From: Neoalteromonas facilis
GTDB lineage: Bacteria; Pseudomonadota; Gammaproteobacteria; Enterobacterales; Alteromonadaceae
Direction: 5' to 3'
Assembly: GCF_002807665.1 (NCBI RefSeq)
Contig: NZ_PEAY01000003.1
Coordinates: forward strand, 124,503-188,502
Length of the DNA: 64,000 bases
Part shown: positions 50,932-61,045 of the stretch, piece after piece
Layout of the letters: each line of letters begins with the position of its first letter
Numbering within the stretch: position 1 is the stretch's first letter
Notes under the pieces: generated by a model
What the model saw: the letters and a program-made list of their open reading frames with translations, nothing else
Told to the model about the DNA's origin: nothing
Database searches by the model: none
Translations under genes and position numbers: made by a program

Positions 50932-52668
50932 CTAACTAGCAGTATAAACTTGATTCCGCCCCGTATTTTTAACTTGATATAAGGCCTTATCAGCGGCATT
51001 AATCATTTGTTCAAAGTCATTTGATTTAATGTCTCTATTGCCAAACTGTCCTGATGCCGTGCCACACACACCAAAACTGGCGGTAAACTGGATAGGCTCT
51101 TTACCGTCATTTTCAACACTTGAGCGTTCTATCAGTTGGCGTAGCCTTTCGGCATGTTGCATCGCCTGAGTTTCATCGGTATCGGGTAGCATTAGCAAAA
51201 ACTCTTCACCACCCCAACGCGATAAAATGTCACTCTTGCGGGCACCATGCTCTAGCAATGATGCGACACTGCGTAACACTTCATCACCAATGGCATGGCC
51301 ATGTTCATCGTTGATAGCTTTAAAATAATCGATGTCGATCAACACAACTGATACATTTCGTTTGGCTCTGACATGCTGATGCCATATCGGGTAGGCAAGA
51401 TGCTCAAAGCCTCTGCGATTGTTCAAACCAGTAAGTGAATCAAGCCGAGCGCTCTGTTCAGCCACTCGCTTTTCAACTTCGGCTAAACGAAAGCGCTGGG
51501 CTAACAAGAATGCGAGGAATATGGCTTCAAATGCCATTCCAACTTCTATCAATTTGAAAGTGAAGTCATTGTAAGGCAGCAAACCCGCAACGGCGGCTGT
51601 TGATATACATATGCATACTGCTGCGGTTACGGAGCACAGCAAAAACAGCTTTGCGGCAGGTACGTTGTTTTTCAGCGCTTGATAGCCCATTGCGATGAAC
51701 AGTATGGCAAAGCTGGTGTTCAACAGGAACGCGAGTAACAGTGCCAGAGTTAAACTGTTGATGACTGCGCCAAGTCCCATTCCAATGGGGATTATGATCG
51801 TAACCCAACGTGTAAAACTATCGAGCCTGGGCGCGTAATCTTTGGTGTTCAATAGCGCTCTGGCAAAATGCAGTCCTGCAATGGAGTAGGTGATCATCAA
51901 GGAGATATCGAGCCAATCTTGGAAATACGGCCCCCAATCCGGCGTGATCCATGTATGCAACTGACCTGTGTATGACAGGCTGTTAACCACAAACCCTATT
52001 AGATACAACGCGTATAGCCCATACTCTTTATGTTTAATACTGAAGAATATGATGAGGTTGTACATGGCAAGAGCCATCATGATCCCGTACAGAAAGCCAT
52101 ACTGGTAGCTACTGGAAATATCGCGTTTTACCGCTAAATCAGCCTTTGAAATCCTAAGCGGAATAGCCATAGGGCCAACGCTCTCAACTCTAAGGTAAAG
52201 TACCGTTTCTCCTGTGGGAATAGGCGACTCAAACGCAAAATAGCGATATTGCATAGGCCGTTGTTGGTACGGGGTACCATCACCACCGGTGATATGCTTG
52301 ATCACTTTTCCTTCATGTACCAGCCAAGCATCTATTTGGTCTAGCCATGGTGTTTCAATGCTGACTCGGTAAAGGCTGTCTGATTGCTTTTCTGTATATA
52401 GTCGAGTTTTAAGCCACACCGGGTCAACGCTGATACCCAGTGATATGGACTGACTGTTTCCAAGGTTCAACGGGCGAGAATTAAAATGCTCAATGGCTTG
52501 TTCTATCGAGAGTCGTTTCTCTGACTCTTGAAAGTAGTTGGTAAATTTACCTGCGGTAATGGCGGGTTGGTGCTCTAAGTTAATATATGGCTGAGCGATT
52601 CCGCAGATTGGAAAAACAATCGTAAACAACAAAACGATGTATAGACGAATGGAAAAGTCGGTACGCAT
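50932..52668 (-). CDS. Diguanylate cyclase with 7TM-DISM sensor (DISMED2-7TM-GGDEF)
   Basis: 578 residues. A signal peptide and DISMED2-type periplasmic domain (about 25-180: NLEHQPAITAG, VDPVWLKTRLYTE) lead to a seven-helix 7TM-DISM region (about 185-385) and a GGDEF domain (about 415-575). The active site is GGEEF with DIDYFKAINDEHGHAIGDE, and the inhibitory I-site RKSD sits exactly five residues before it, so feedback control is expected. It makes c-di-GMP in response to a periplasmic, possibly carbohydrate, ligand. A strong terminator follows. Confidence 0.9.
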   Translation of the reverse strand: MRTDFSIRLYIVLLFTIVFPICGIAQPYINLEHQPAITAGKFTNYFQESEKRLSIEQAIEHFNSRPLNLGNSQSISLGISVDPVWLKTRLYTEKQSDSLYRVSIETPWLDQIDAWLVHEGKVIKHITGGDGTPYQQRPMQYRYFAFESPIPTGETVLYLRVESVGPMAIPLRISKADLAVKRDISSSYQYGFLYGIMMALAMYNLIIFFSIKHKEYGLYALYLIGFVVNSLSYTGQLHTWITPDWGPYFQDWLDISLMITYSIAGLHFARALLNTKDYAPRLDSFTRWVTIIIPIGMGLGAVINSLTLALLLAFLLNTSFAILFIAMGYQALKNNVPAAKLFLLCSVTAAVCICISTAAVAGLLPYNDFTFKLIEVGMAFEAIFLAFLLAQRFRLAEVEKRVAEQSARLDSLTGLNNRRGFEHLAYPIWHQHVRAKRNVSVVLIDIDYFKAINDEHGHAIGDEVLRSVASLLEHGARKSDILSRWGGEEFLLMLPDTDETQAMQHAERLRQLIERSSVENDGKEPIQFTASFGVCGTASGQFGNRDIKSNDFEQMINAADKALYQVKNTGRNQVYTAS

Positions 52669-52779
52669 ATTTCAACTACACCATGCACACTAACATCCAC
52701 TGTAACGTGCCAGTTACTCATAAGGTTAAAAGTATAAACTAATTGTGTTCAGGTAAACACCAACCGTGACAATTACTCG

Positions 52780-53523
52780 TTATTGGGCAGTATAACCTCC
52801 ATCAACGGCGTGTAAGCTACCTGTGATGAATTTCGCGTCGTCACTTAATAGAAAGCCGACGAGAGCCGCTACGTCTTCCGGCTGGCCTAATTTTCCCAGC
52901 GGTTGTAATGAAGCTTCTTCCTGCAGTACAAGCTGTTTATCAGCACCACTTTGTTGCACGTATTTATCAATCGCATTGTGAAACAGTGGCGTTTCAATGG
53001 TACCTGGGCATACGGCATTTACGCGAATGTTGTCACCGGCGTAGTCTAGAGCTGTTGTTTTAGCGATGGAGGCAAGGGCAGACTTAGTTAAGCCATACGC
53101 AAATGAATTTTGCTTACCCACGAATGATTGGTCCGAACCCATCAGTATTATTGCGCCTTTTTGCTGCGCTTTCATACTAGGAAGGACAGCTTGGATTGAG
53201 GCATAGGCACCTTTAACGTTAACGGCAAAGATCGCATCCAACATATCTTCGCTAGTCTCTTCTATAGTCGCCGACAAATGCCTACCAGCATTGCACACCA
53301 ATCGATCAATATGGCCACTCTGAGCAACAATTGTTGATATCGCTTGGTGAACTGCAGTGACGTTAGAAACATCACACTTAATCCAAGTGGCGTTTGGAAC
53401 AGAACATTCAAAGTCTTGTAGATCGAGGTTATAAACGTGTGCACCAGCCTGACTCTGTTGCTCAGCAATTGCCAGTCCAATGCCCATGCTGCCGCCGGTT
53501 ATGATTGTTGTTATTGGTTTCAT
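52780..53523 (-). CDS. Short-chain dehydrogenase/reductase (SDR)
   Basis: 247 residues. The NAD(P)-binding motif TGGSMGIG is close to the N-terminus, CNAG-type segment is at VCNAGRH, and the catalytic triad is Ser in LMGSDQS, Tyr and Lys in YGLTKSAL. NAVCPGTIETPLF and DGGY at the end complete the classical family. Asp at the end of the second strand (NLDLQDF) favours NAD over NADP. AGGA six bases before ATG 53523 gives the start. The substrate is unknown. Confidence 0.9.
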   Translation of the reverse strand: MKPITTIITGGSMGIGLAIAEQQSQAGAHVYNLDLQDFECSVPNATWIKCDVSNVTAVHQAISTIVAQSGHIDRLVCNAGRHLSATIEETSEDMLDAIFAVNVKGAYASIQAVLPSMKAQQKGAIILMGSDQSFVGKQNSFAYGLTKSALASIAKTTALDYAGDNIRVNAVCPGTIETPLFHNAIDKYVQQSGADKQLVLQEEASLQPLGKLGQPEDVAALVGFLLSDDAKFITGSLHAVDGGYTAQ

Positions 53524-53813
53524 TGTGGTCCTAATTTTAAATGTATTTACGTCAAACTCGACATTTCGTTTGTGTTTAGATTAACGAATTAAAATGACTG
53601 ATAACATCAGATGCACCCCGATCTCAGGCATTATACCTGCGAGTAAACGCCAATGTAGAAAATAAGCTGGAGAAAGATTGCAGCGCAAATTTTGAGGTTC
53701 TCAAAATAAATATCGATATTTATTGAAGTTAAATTTTTTGTACGGTCTACACTTAGAAAAGCAACGATCCAAGCATTTGATTTATGGTTATTTTGCCCAA
53801 AGGAATATTGGTT

Positions 53814-56225
53814 ATGAAGCTGTTTCGTTTTAATTCTGCAGACAAAAATAAAAGCGGGAGCGTTAACGCTCCTGATTTCAACCCATTTGGGCAATCAACG
53901 GCCAGTGGTAAATTGTCCGATACAAGAACTCTTTTAGTCAGCGATATTTCGCCATCGTTAAGCCAACTATTAAATATCAGTGCGATAACTTCTGTTTCGC
54001 TGCGCACGCTGTTTCCAAACCACATAACCAATATTACTGATGCTATCGCAAAGGCTAACGCCAACACGTCGAGTTCAGTTACCGTCATTGGTGCTTCTTA
54101 TTTGGCGAATAAATTGGTTCTGACATTTTTAAAGCAACAGCAGCAGGTGTGGATGGTCGCATCTGAATTGGTAGAAGAAAGTGTCTCTGAGCAGGCTAAT
54201 CAAGGACTAGATAGCTCTGGAAAGCAACAGAGTAACGCCGAGTTATTGTCTCGTTATGATGGAATGGCTGTATGCGAGTTAGATCAGTCTGGCACAATTT
54301 CAAACGCGAGTTCGGCGTTTGCTAAATTATTAGGCAGCAGTAAGGAGGCAATCGATGGTAAACGAATGCTAGAGTTTGTCGATGTAAAAGCGACTGAGCA
54401 TTATGGTGACGTTTTAAGCCTGCAAAATGTTGCTATGCAAAAGCGACAATCCGGCGCGTTGGCAATATCGGGGAGTGATGGGCAAAGACGTTGGCTACAG
54501 GTGGAATTGCAACCTGTAGACGATAGTGATAAGCCTTATGCATTGTTGATTGCCAGTGACATTAGTACGCAGAAGGAAAGACAGACGAATGCCGAAAGCC
54601 AAATTGACGCCATTTTGAAGTCTCAGGCTGTCATTGAATTCACGTTAGACGGCACAATCATTAGAGCGAATGACAATTTTCTTAACGCCCTTGGCTATCG
54701 GTTGGAAGAGATAGAAGGTAAACACCACCGCATCTTTTGTGAGCCCAGTTATGTCAATTCGTCTGAGTATCGCCGCTTTTGGGAAACGCTCGCAGCGGGA
54801 GAATTTTTTAGTGGGGAGTTTTGTCGGTATACCAAAGACAATCAGGCGGTTTGGATACAAGCAACCTATAACCCGATATTTGACGCGGCAGGCAAACCCA
54901 TAAAAGTGGTGAAGTACGCCACCGACATCACCGAACAAAAGCAACGCAATGCATTTTTTGAATCACAAATAGATGCCATAAGAAAATCCAATGCCGTTAT
55001 AGAGTTTGATTTAGACGGCAAGATCCTCGATGCAAATGACGCGTTTTTATCGGTAATGGGGTATTCGATAGACGACATTCGCGGCCAGCATCACAAAATC
55101 TTTGTGGATACGGACTATAGTCGCTCAGAGGATTATAAAACGTTTTGGAAAACCCTCAGAGGCGGGCAGTTTTTAGCGGGTGAATATAAGCGTATCGCAC
55201 GCGGGGGGCGTGAAGTTTTTATCAATGCGTCATACAACCCTATTTTTGATTCATCTGGTAAGCCCGTGCGCGTGATCAAATATGCGACTGATGTGACAGC
55301 TAGAGTCCAGACGGTTAATACGGTCGAGAAGGCGCTGTCTGAGTTGGCACAAGGTAATCTCGATATCCATATCAGAGACACGTTTGATATAGCATTTGAA
55401 CCCTTGAGAGAAGCGGTGAATAGAACTGCTCAACGTTTAGTCGATACCATCAATGGCATTACCCTAGCGGCGGATGGCGTGAGAGGCAGCGCCAGTGATA
55501 TTGAACAGGGTAACAGAGATCTCAGCGCTCGCACTGAACAACAGGCATCTTCGTTAGAAGAGACATCCGCAAGTCTTACCGAAATGGCGTCTAACGTAAA
55601 AGAAAGCTCCGCGAACGTGAATGATGCGCTAGATAGTGCCCGTAAAATGATAGATATGGCGCAAGACAGCAAAGTCACAATTGCTGAAACAATATCAGCC
55701 ATGGATGCGATCAAAAAATCGAGTGAAGAAGTACAGAAAATTGTTAATTCGATAGACGGGATTGCATTTCAAACAAATTTACTAGCACTGAATGCCGCAG
55801 TGGAAGCTGCACGAGCTGCAGAGCATGGTAGAGGGTTTAATGTGGTCGCAAGTGAAGTTCGCGTGTTAGCACAACGTTCAGCCAATGCAGCAAAGGAGAT
55901 TAAGGCGTTAGTCGAAAAAAGTGCAGGTACTGTGGGTGAAGGCATAAAACTTGTCGAAGCCTCTGGTGAGGCGTTCAATAGCATGAATGAATTAATAGAC
56001 ACTATGAATAGGCACATGGAAGACATCTCAAATGCCGCGACTGAGCAAGCGACGGGAATTAATGAAATAAGTACTGCAGTAAATGAAATGGATCATGTGA
56101 CTCAACAGAATGCGGCATTGGTTGAAGAGTCAACAGCAGCTAGCGATCAACTTGTTCAGGAAGCGAGTACGGTTTCAGATCTATTGTCGTTTTTCAGAGT
56201 GCCACAAAATGGTACTCGTCACTGA
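53814..56225 (+). CDS. Soluble PAS-PAS methyl-accepting chemotaxis transducer (BdlA-like)
   Basis: About 803 residues with no membrane helix. An unusual N-terminal region (about 1-130) is followed by a PAS domain and two tandem PAS copies 122 codons apart (starting near 54597 and 54963), each with FW..L..G.F..GE and YNPIFD. A HAMP-like helix pair follows, then a full chemoreceptor signalling domain with the hairpin tip [27 protein letters not shown] (spans 27 residues). The class resembles BdlA, which links redox or c-di-GMP sensing to biofilm dispersal. ATG 53814 is preferred, with AAGGA about nine bases upstream; an ATG at 53784 has no ribosome site. Confidence 0.9.
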   Translation: MKLFRFNSADKNKSGSVNAPDFNPFGQSTASGKLSDTRTLLVSDISPSLSQLLNISAITSVSLRTLFPNHITNITDAIAKANANTSSSVTVIGASYLANKLVLTFLKQQQQVWMVASELVEESVSEQANQGLDSSGKQQSNAELLSRYDGMAVCELDQSGTISNASSAFAKLLGSSKEAIDGKRMLEFVDVKATEHYGDVLSLQNVAMQKRQSGALAISGSDGQRRWLQVELQPVDDSDKPYALLIASDISTQKERQTNAESQIDAILKSQAVIEFTLDGTIIRANDNFLNALGYRLEEIEGKHHRIFCEPSYVNSSEYRRFWETLAAGEFFSGEFCRYTKDNQAVWIQATYNPIFDAAGKPIKVVKYATDITEQKQRNAFFESQIDAIRKSNAVIEFDLDGKILDANDAFLSVMGYSIDDIRGQHHKIFVDTDYSRSEDYKTFWKTLRGGQFLAGEYKRIARGGREVFINASYNPIFDSSGKPVRVIKYATDVTARVQTVNTVEKALSELAQGNLDIHIRDTFDIAFEPLREAVNRTAQRLVDTINGITLAADGVRGSASDIEQGNRDLSARTEQQASSLEETSASLTEMASNVKESSANVNDALDSARKMIDMAQDSKVTIAETISAMDAIKKSSEEVQKIVNSIDGIAFQTNLLALNAAVEAARAAEHGRGFNVVASEVRVLAQRSANAAKEIKALVEKSAGTVGEGIKLVEASGEAFNSMNELIDTMNRHMEDISNAATEQATGINEISTAVNEMDHVTQQNAALVEESTAASDQLVQEASTVSDLLSFFRVPQNGTRH

Positions 56226-56312
56226 TAACAATAGCTGTGGACTATTGTATTGAGCATTAATCAGTATGTGCTGATTCAAGCGAGCTTGATATAGATTTAC
56301 TACCGGTGATTT

Positions 56313-56338
56313 AAAAAGGGAGCATTAGCTCCCTTTTT
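56313..56338. terminator. Bidirectional terminator between convergent genes
   Basis: AAAAAGGGAGC (56313-56323) and its complement (56328-56338) enclose ATTA, with T runs on both strands. It lies between the chemotaxis transducer (+) and the S10 peptidase (-). Confidence 0.9.
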
Positions 56339-56360
56339 TATTTAGGTTTCAGAGAGTCCA

Positions 56361-57881
56361 TTAGTTTTGTGCCAACTGCTGTTGAATAAATTGTCGCGTA
56401 TCTTTAAGTAATGCTTGGCGAGCGGGCTCATGCACGTACATCATGTGGCCGCCATGATAGTAAAAGTAGTCAATTCTGTCGTTTTGAATGCCGTGTCGGT
56501 TCAAGGTGTATTCAGCATCAAAAAACGGTGTCACTAAATCATAGTAGCCCGAAGCAACCATAACATTGAGTGTTGGGTTGCTGCGCATAACAGAAGACAG
56601 AAGAGGGGCTGTATTGACGTAATGAGGCTCCCAAGATTGGCCCTCTGGAAGAGGACTCCAGCGCCACTTATCAGACAATTCAGGATCACTAGGGTTGAGA
56701 TAACGACGTTTCCAATCAATGCCTAAATCATTTCTCATGTAGTGCATTAAAGCCGCTTTATACGCTGGGGAAATGGCTTCTGCTGCATCCTCTCTAGGCC
56801 CTGAAGCGACATCATCTTTTTCATCTTTCTGGTAGCGACTATCCAGCCTACCTACAGCAATGCCCTTATCTCGTAACAATTCTTTTGCAAAACGAAAGCC
56901 ATTAATGCGCAGATTAACTCGCTCTATGTATTGCCGGCTCAGGCCGGTAAAGCGTTGTAGGCCTGCAACCACTTTTTCATGGGTTTCTTTATCAATCGTG
57001 TTTCCTTGGAATAGTGCAGGGAGTAGCTCAAGAGTCGCAAAGTCTCGGCTTTCTTGAATAAAGGCTTCAAAATTGCCTGAGTTATCAACTTTACCGTGAT
57101 ACCACGCTGTTGCGGCCATCGTCGGAATATACGTGATATAAGAAATAATGTTGTCGTCAATGTAGGGCGAAGAGCCTTGATAATCGAGCGCCTGAGAAAC
57201 GAAAATGATACCGTTCACATTGATAACATGCTGATCGAGTAATACATAAGCCACAGCAGCAGCGCGCGTGGTGCCGAAGCTTTCGCCGAGCAAAAATACA
57301 GGCGAGTTCCAGCGGTTATTATCAGTTAGCCATTGCGCAATAAAGGCAGCCATTGAATTGGCATCTTCCTTTAACCCCCAAAACGATTCTTTAGGCGTAT
57401 CACCTAAGGCGCGAGAATAGCCAGTGCCGACAGGATCAACAAACACCATGTCAGTGATGTCGAGTATGGTTTCAGGCGCATCAGCAATCGTGTAAGGGCC
57501 AGCACCGGGATGATCGGCATCACTTGGCACAACGATGCGCTTGGGACCATAACCTCCCATGTGTAACCAATTCGAGGAAGAGCCAGGACCACCATTCCAA
57601 ATAAACGTAACAGGGCGTTCTTGTTTACTTTTTACAAGATAATCAAAGGAGAAAATAGCAGCGGTAGGTTTCTCATTCAGATCACGCAAATAGGTTTCAC
57701 CTGCGGCGACCTTATAGGTTAAGGATTTTCCGTTAAACGACCCTTTTTGCTCACTGGAAAAATGGGTTGCTGGTGGCGTGACCGTTTCTGTTTGGTTTTC
57801 TTTATTTTCTTCAGCAATAAGTGATGCAGATACAAAACAATAAAGAAGCGGAATAAACAACAAAGTATGGCGCGTTTTCAA
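56361..57881 (-). CDS. Exported S10-family serine carboxypeptidase
   Basis: About 506 residues. A signal peptide (HTLLFIPLLYCFVSASLIA) precedes an alpha/beta-hydrolase of peptidase family S10: oxyanion region NGGPGSSSNWLHMGGYGPKR, nucleophile Ser in GESFGTTRAAAVAY (G-E-S-[FY]-G), Asp region near VASGYYDLVTPF and catalytic His in HGGHMMYVHEP. S10 enzymes remove C-terminal residues from peptides at acid pH in eukaryotes; bacterial members are usually periplasmic. I choose TTG 57881 (AAAGGA nine bases upstream, signal peptide follows); GTG 57914 would give an unlikely polar extension. Confidence 0.85.
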   Translation of the reverse strand: MKTRHTLLFIPLLYCFVSASLIAEENKENQTETVTPPATHFSSEQKGSFNGKSLTYKVAAGETYLRDLNEKPTAAIFSFDYLVKSKQERPVTFIWNGGPGSSSNWLHMGGYGPKRIVVPSDADHPGAGPYTIADAPETILDITDMVFVDPVGTGYSRALGDTPKESFWGLKEDANSMAAFIAQWLTDNNRWNSPVFLLGESFGTTRAAAVAYVLLDQHVINVNGIIFVSQALDYQGSSPYIDDNIISYITYIPTMAATAWYHGKVDNSGNFEAFIQESRDFATLELLPALFQGNTIDKETHEKVVAGLQRFTGLSRQYIERVNLRINGFRFAKELLRDKGIAVGRLDSRYQKDEKDDVASGPREDAAEAISPAYKAALMHYMRNDLGIDWKRRYLNPSDPELSDKWRWSPLPEGQSWEPHYVNTAPLLSSVMRSNPTLNVMVASGYYDLVTPFFDAEYTLNRHGIQNDRIDYFYYHGGHMMYVHEPARQALLKDTRQFIQQQLAQN

Positions 57882-58154
57882 GAGCTGGTTTCCTTTATGT
57901 GCACTTGTGATCACAAAAGACTAGCACATAAAAGCTCGTTATGAATATTCGGTTAACGAGATAAAAATGCCCTTTAGGCCTTGTCAGCTGTGGGGTTACG
58001 TAAAGAGTAATCATTACATCACTAAAAGTTATATTGTTCTAAATGATTATACGATTAATTTATCATGATCATTTGTATAAAGAATGTGCAGTGGTATGAC
58101 CAATATGATGTGCTAATAGGCCTGATAACGCTGACAACTATCACGCGGGGACAC

Positions 58155-59312
58155 ATGAAATTTGTTGTTTTAAACGAATCAATGCAGAGTGATTGGTTCG
58201 ATAAGATAGATAGGCGCTGCGCTATCACGCCGGCTTCAGTTAAGAAATTGGTGCGTTTGGGTGTCCATGTTGCATTTGAATCCGGTGCAGGTCTTATGGC
58301 TGGTTATAAAGATGATTTATACATTGAGGCGGGAGCTAACGTTTTTGATGATGCAGAAAGTGCACTAAAACAAGCCGATGTATTGCTTACAGTAAACGCA
58401 CCCAATGAAAAGACTGTCAAAATGTTGCCTTCGACCTCTACGGTAATTGGGCACCTCGACCCGTTTTTCCAACAAGCATTAATAGAGACGATCTCTGCAT
58501 CGGGCATAACCTCAATTTCCGTAGAAATGATACCGCGTTCATCTCGAGCGCAAAAAATGGATGCCTTGAGCTCGCAAGCCAGCCTTGCAGGCTACGTTAT
58601 GGTGATGCAAGCGGCGAATCACTATGGCTGCATTCTTCCGATGATGATGACTCCGTCCGGCACCATCAAGCCCGCCAAGGTATTTATTATTGGAGCTGGC
58701 GTCGCTGGTTTGCAAGCCATTGCCACCGCGAAACGTCTGGGTGCAAGTGTAACGGCTTACGATACTCGGGATGTTGTTGCAGAGCAGGTCGAATCATTGG
58801 GGGCCAAATTTCTCAAGATTGATTTGGGGGATACGGGTCAAACAAAAGACGGCTATGCCAATGAACTCACTGAAGCACAGAAACAATTGCAACAGGACGG
58901 TCAGAAGGCTGCGATTATTGAATCCGACATCGTGATCACTACTGCTCAGCTGTTTGGCAGGCGCCCACCAAGACTTATTTCAGCAGATGTTGTTGCGAAG
59001 ATGAAGCCGGGCAGCGTGATTGTTGATATGGCCGCGCAAAATGGCGGCAATGTTGAAGGTTCAGTTGCCGGAGAAACGGTGAGTGTTAATGGCGTCTTTA
59101 TTGTGGGTAATGGTGACTGGCCACAATATGTAGCGCGGGCTGCTACTGATATGTACGCCAACAATCTTTATAACCTGATAGAAGAATTTTATTCGCCAGA
59201 GTCGGGCTCATTAATATTGAGTGAGGATGATGATATTGCAAATGGTTGCGTGATTACGCAAGGCGGCAGTATCACCAATGACATGCTATTAAACGCCTAC
59301 AGAGGAAACTGA
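58155..59312 (+). CDS. pntAA: NAD(P) transhydrogenase subunit alpha part 1
   Basis: About 385 residues forming the NAD(H)-binding domain I of proton-translocating transhydrogenase: KFVVLNESMQSDW, the RCAITPASVKKL segment, the Rossmann stretch VFIIGAGVAGLQAIATAKRLGA, and VDMAAQNGGNVEGS near the end. The alpha subunit is split in two, as in many bacteria. It sits first in the pntAA-pntAB-pntB operon, with one base between it and the next gene. I use ATG 58155 (GGGG upstream) rather than the ATG at 58065, which would add thirty unlike residues. Confidence 0.92.
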   Translation: MKFVVLNESMQSDWFDKIDRRCAITPASVKKLVRLGVHVAFESGAGLMAGYKDDLYIEAGANVFDDAESALKQADVLLTVNAPNEKTVKMLPSTSTVIGHLDPFFQQALIETISASGITSISVEMIPRSSRAQKMDALSSQASLAGYVMVMQAANHYGCILPMMMTPSGTIKPAKVFIIGAGVAGLQAIATAKRLGASVTAYDTRDVVAEQVESLGAKFLKIDLGDTGQTKDGYANELTEAQKQLQQDGQKAAIIESDIVITTAQLFGRRPPRLISADVVAKMKPGSVIVDMAAQNGGNVEGSVAGETVSVNGVFIVGNGDWPQYVARAATDMYANNLYNLIEEFYSPESGSLILSEDDDIANGCVITQGGSITNDMLLNAYRGN

Positions 59313-59313
59313 C

Positions 59314-59595
59314 ATGGACATAATTTATTTGCTTTTTATTGTCGTTTTGGCGGCGTTTTTGGGCTTTGAATTGATACGTAAAGTACCTGCAACTCTGCAT
59401 ACGCCTTTGATGTCTGGCGCGAATGCTATCTCTGGCATCACATTAGTCGGTGCGATGGTCTCAGCGGGGTCTGAACAGCAGTTGCTCACCACTATCTTGG
59501 GTACTGCAGCGGTAACCTTAGCAACAATTAATGTTGTGGGTGGTTATTGGGTAACCGATCGCATGCTTGGCATGTTCAAGAAAAAAGACAGTTAA
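59314..59595 (+). CDS. pntAB: NAD(P) transhydrogenase subunit alpha part 2 (membrane)
   Basis: 93 residues with three membrane helices: DIIYLLFIVVLAAFLGFELI, SGANAISGITLVGAMVSAG and LLTTILGTAAVTLATINVVGGYWV. It is the short membrane piece of the alpha subunit that forms the proton channel together with PntB. The linking of these two pieces as separate genes is usual in gammaproteobacteria outside the enterics. AGAGGA lies before ATG 59314. Confidence 0.93.
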   Translation: MDIIYLLFIVVLAAFLGFELIRKVPATLHTPLMSGANAISGITLVGAMVSAGSEQQLLTTILGTAAVTLATINVVGGYWVTDRMLGMFKKKDS

Positions 59596-59610
59596 CAGGG
59601 AGCGTATCAA

Positions 59611-60996
59611 ATGAATACCACCATGCTATTGGTCAATGTGGCGTATATCATCGCTGCCATCCTGTTTATATCAGGTTTGAAGTTGCTGAGTCATCCGTCT
59701 ACCGCTAGAAAAGGTAATACAGTTTCCGCTCTCGGCATGTTGCTTGCGGTTGTTGTAACCCTCACCGATCAAAACATTATCAGTTATCACTTTATTTTAG
59801 GCGGAGTGGTTGTCGGGTCTGCAATCGGTATTTGGGCGGCGCGTACCGTTCAGATGACCGCGATGCCGCAAATGGTTTCGCTATTCAATGGGTTTGGAGG
59901 TGCTGCTTCGCTATTACTTGCGTGGGCTGTCGTTGCAGAACTGGAGCCTGGAAGCGATGGAAGTGCGCTATTTTTATTGCTGTCTTTACTCTTTACCCTA
60001 ATCGTAGGCGCAATCACTTTTTCGGGGTCACTCATTGCGTGGGCAAAATTAGGCGAAAGAATTACGACCAAAGCCGTTGTATTTAAAGGTCTCCGTGAAC
60101 TGAGTATCTTGCATATTTTGGGTTTAGTGGTCGTTGGCTATTTGTTTGTAACCGAACCCCATCAACCGCTGTGGTTATGGCTATCCATTGCGCTGGCACT
60201 TAGCTTTGGTTTTTGGGCCACTATTTCCATCGGCGGCGCTGACATGCCGGTGGTGATTGCGTTACTAAACAGCTACTCAGGCATTGCTGCAGCCTCTGCT
60301 GGACTTGCCGTTAACAATACAATTTTGATTGTGACCGGTCTATTGGTCGGCGCCTCGGGTCTTATATTGACCAATATTATGTGCAAAGCCATGAACCGTT
60401 CTTTGATGAACGTGTTGCTGTCAGGCTTTGCGACACCGGTTGAAAATACGGCTCAAATTGAAGGCGAAATTAGACCGCTATCGGCACAAGACGCGTTTTA
60501 TGTGCTTGAAGCATCACAGTCAGTGTTGGTAGTGCCTGGTTATGGCATGGCAGTAGCACAAGCACAACATGCGATAAGAGAACTTCAAAACCTGCTGGAA
60601 GAGAATGGCGCTACCGTTGAGTACGCAATCCACCCAGTCGCGGGCAGGATGCCGGGACATATGAATGTATTGTTGGCTGAAGCCGATGTTCCCTACGACC
60701 TATTGATGGAAATGGATGACGTTAATCCGCGCATGCAAAACTATGATGTGGTCATCGTAATCGGCGCTAATGACGTGGTTAATCCAGCTGCAAAAGAAAT
60801 GAAGGGCAGTCCAATTTACGGTATGCCGGTGATAGAAGCACATCGCGCGAAAACCGTTTTTGTTCTCAAGCGCTCAGCCAATGCGGGTTTTGCCGGTGTT
60901 GATAATCCGTTGTTCTTCAAAGAAAACACCCGCATGATATTGGGTGATGCCAAGGAGTCCATCAATACAATGGTCAAGGCTTTCAGTGATGACTAA
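59611..60996 (+). CDS. pntB: NAD(P) transhydrogenase subunit beta
   Basis: 461 residues. The N-terminal two thirds is a bundle of about nine membrane helices (SHPSTARKGNTVSALGM and MVSLFNGFGGAASLLL are characteristic). The C-terminal NADP(H)-binding domain III (about 290-461) has VLVVPGYGMAVAQAQHA, HPVAGRMPGHMNVLLAEA, VIVIGANDVVNPAA and MPVIEAHRAKTVFVLKRS. It uses the proton gradient to reduce NADP+ with NADH, a source of biosynthetic NADPH. It is last in the operon; a convergent terminator follows at 61011. Confidence 0.95.
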   Translation: MNTTMLLVNVAYIIAAILFISGLKLLSHPSTARKGNTVSALGMLLAVVVTLTDQNIISYHFILGGVVVGSAIGIWAARTVQMTAMPQMVSLFNGFGGAASLLLAWAVVAELEPGSDGSALFLLLSLLFTLIVGAITFSGSLIAWAKLGERITTKAVVFKGLRELSILHILGLVVVGYLFVTEPHQPLWLWLSIALALSFGFWATISIGGADMPVVIALLNSYSGIAAASAGLAVNNTILIVTGLLVGASGLILTNIMCKAMNRSLMNVLLSGFATPVENTAQIEGEIRPLSAQDAFYVLEASQSVLVVPGYGMAVAQAQHAIRELQNLLEENGATVEYAIHPVAGRMPGHMNVLLAEADVPYDLLMEMDDVNPRMQNYDVVIVIGANDVVNPAAKEMKGSPIYGMPVIEAHRAKTVFVLKRSANAGFAGVDNPLFFKENTRMILGDAKESINTMVKAFSDD

Positions 60997-61010
60997 AGGG
61001 TGGAAAGCAA

Positions 61011-61038
61011 AAAAGGCTTATCAAATGATAAGCCTTTT
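61011..61038. terminator. Bidirectional terminator between pntB and the ABC permease
   Basis: AAAAGGCTTATCA (61011-61023) pairs with TGATAAGCCTTTT (61026-61038) around a two-base loop, with A/T runs on both sides. It lies between convergent genes. Confidence 0.85.
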
Positions 61039-61045
61039 AGATAGT

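Noticed and set aside
50772-50999. Minus-strand open frame of 75 codons
   Set aside because: Its stop lies in the terminator stem and its start is inside the GGDEF coding end; the frame looks incidental though the C-terminal part is not obviously random.
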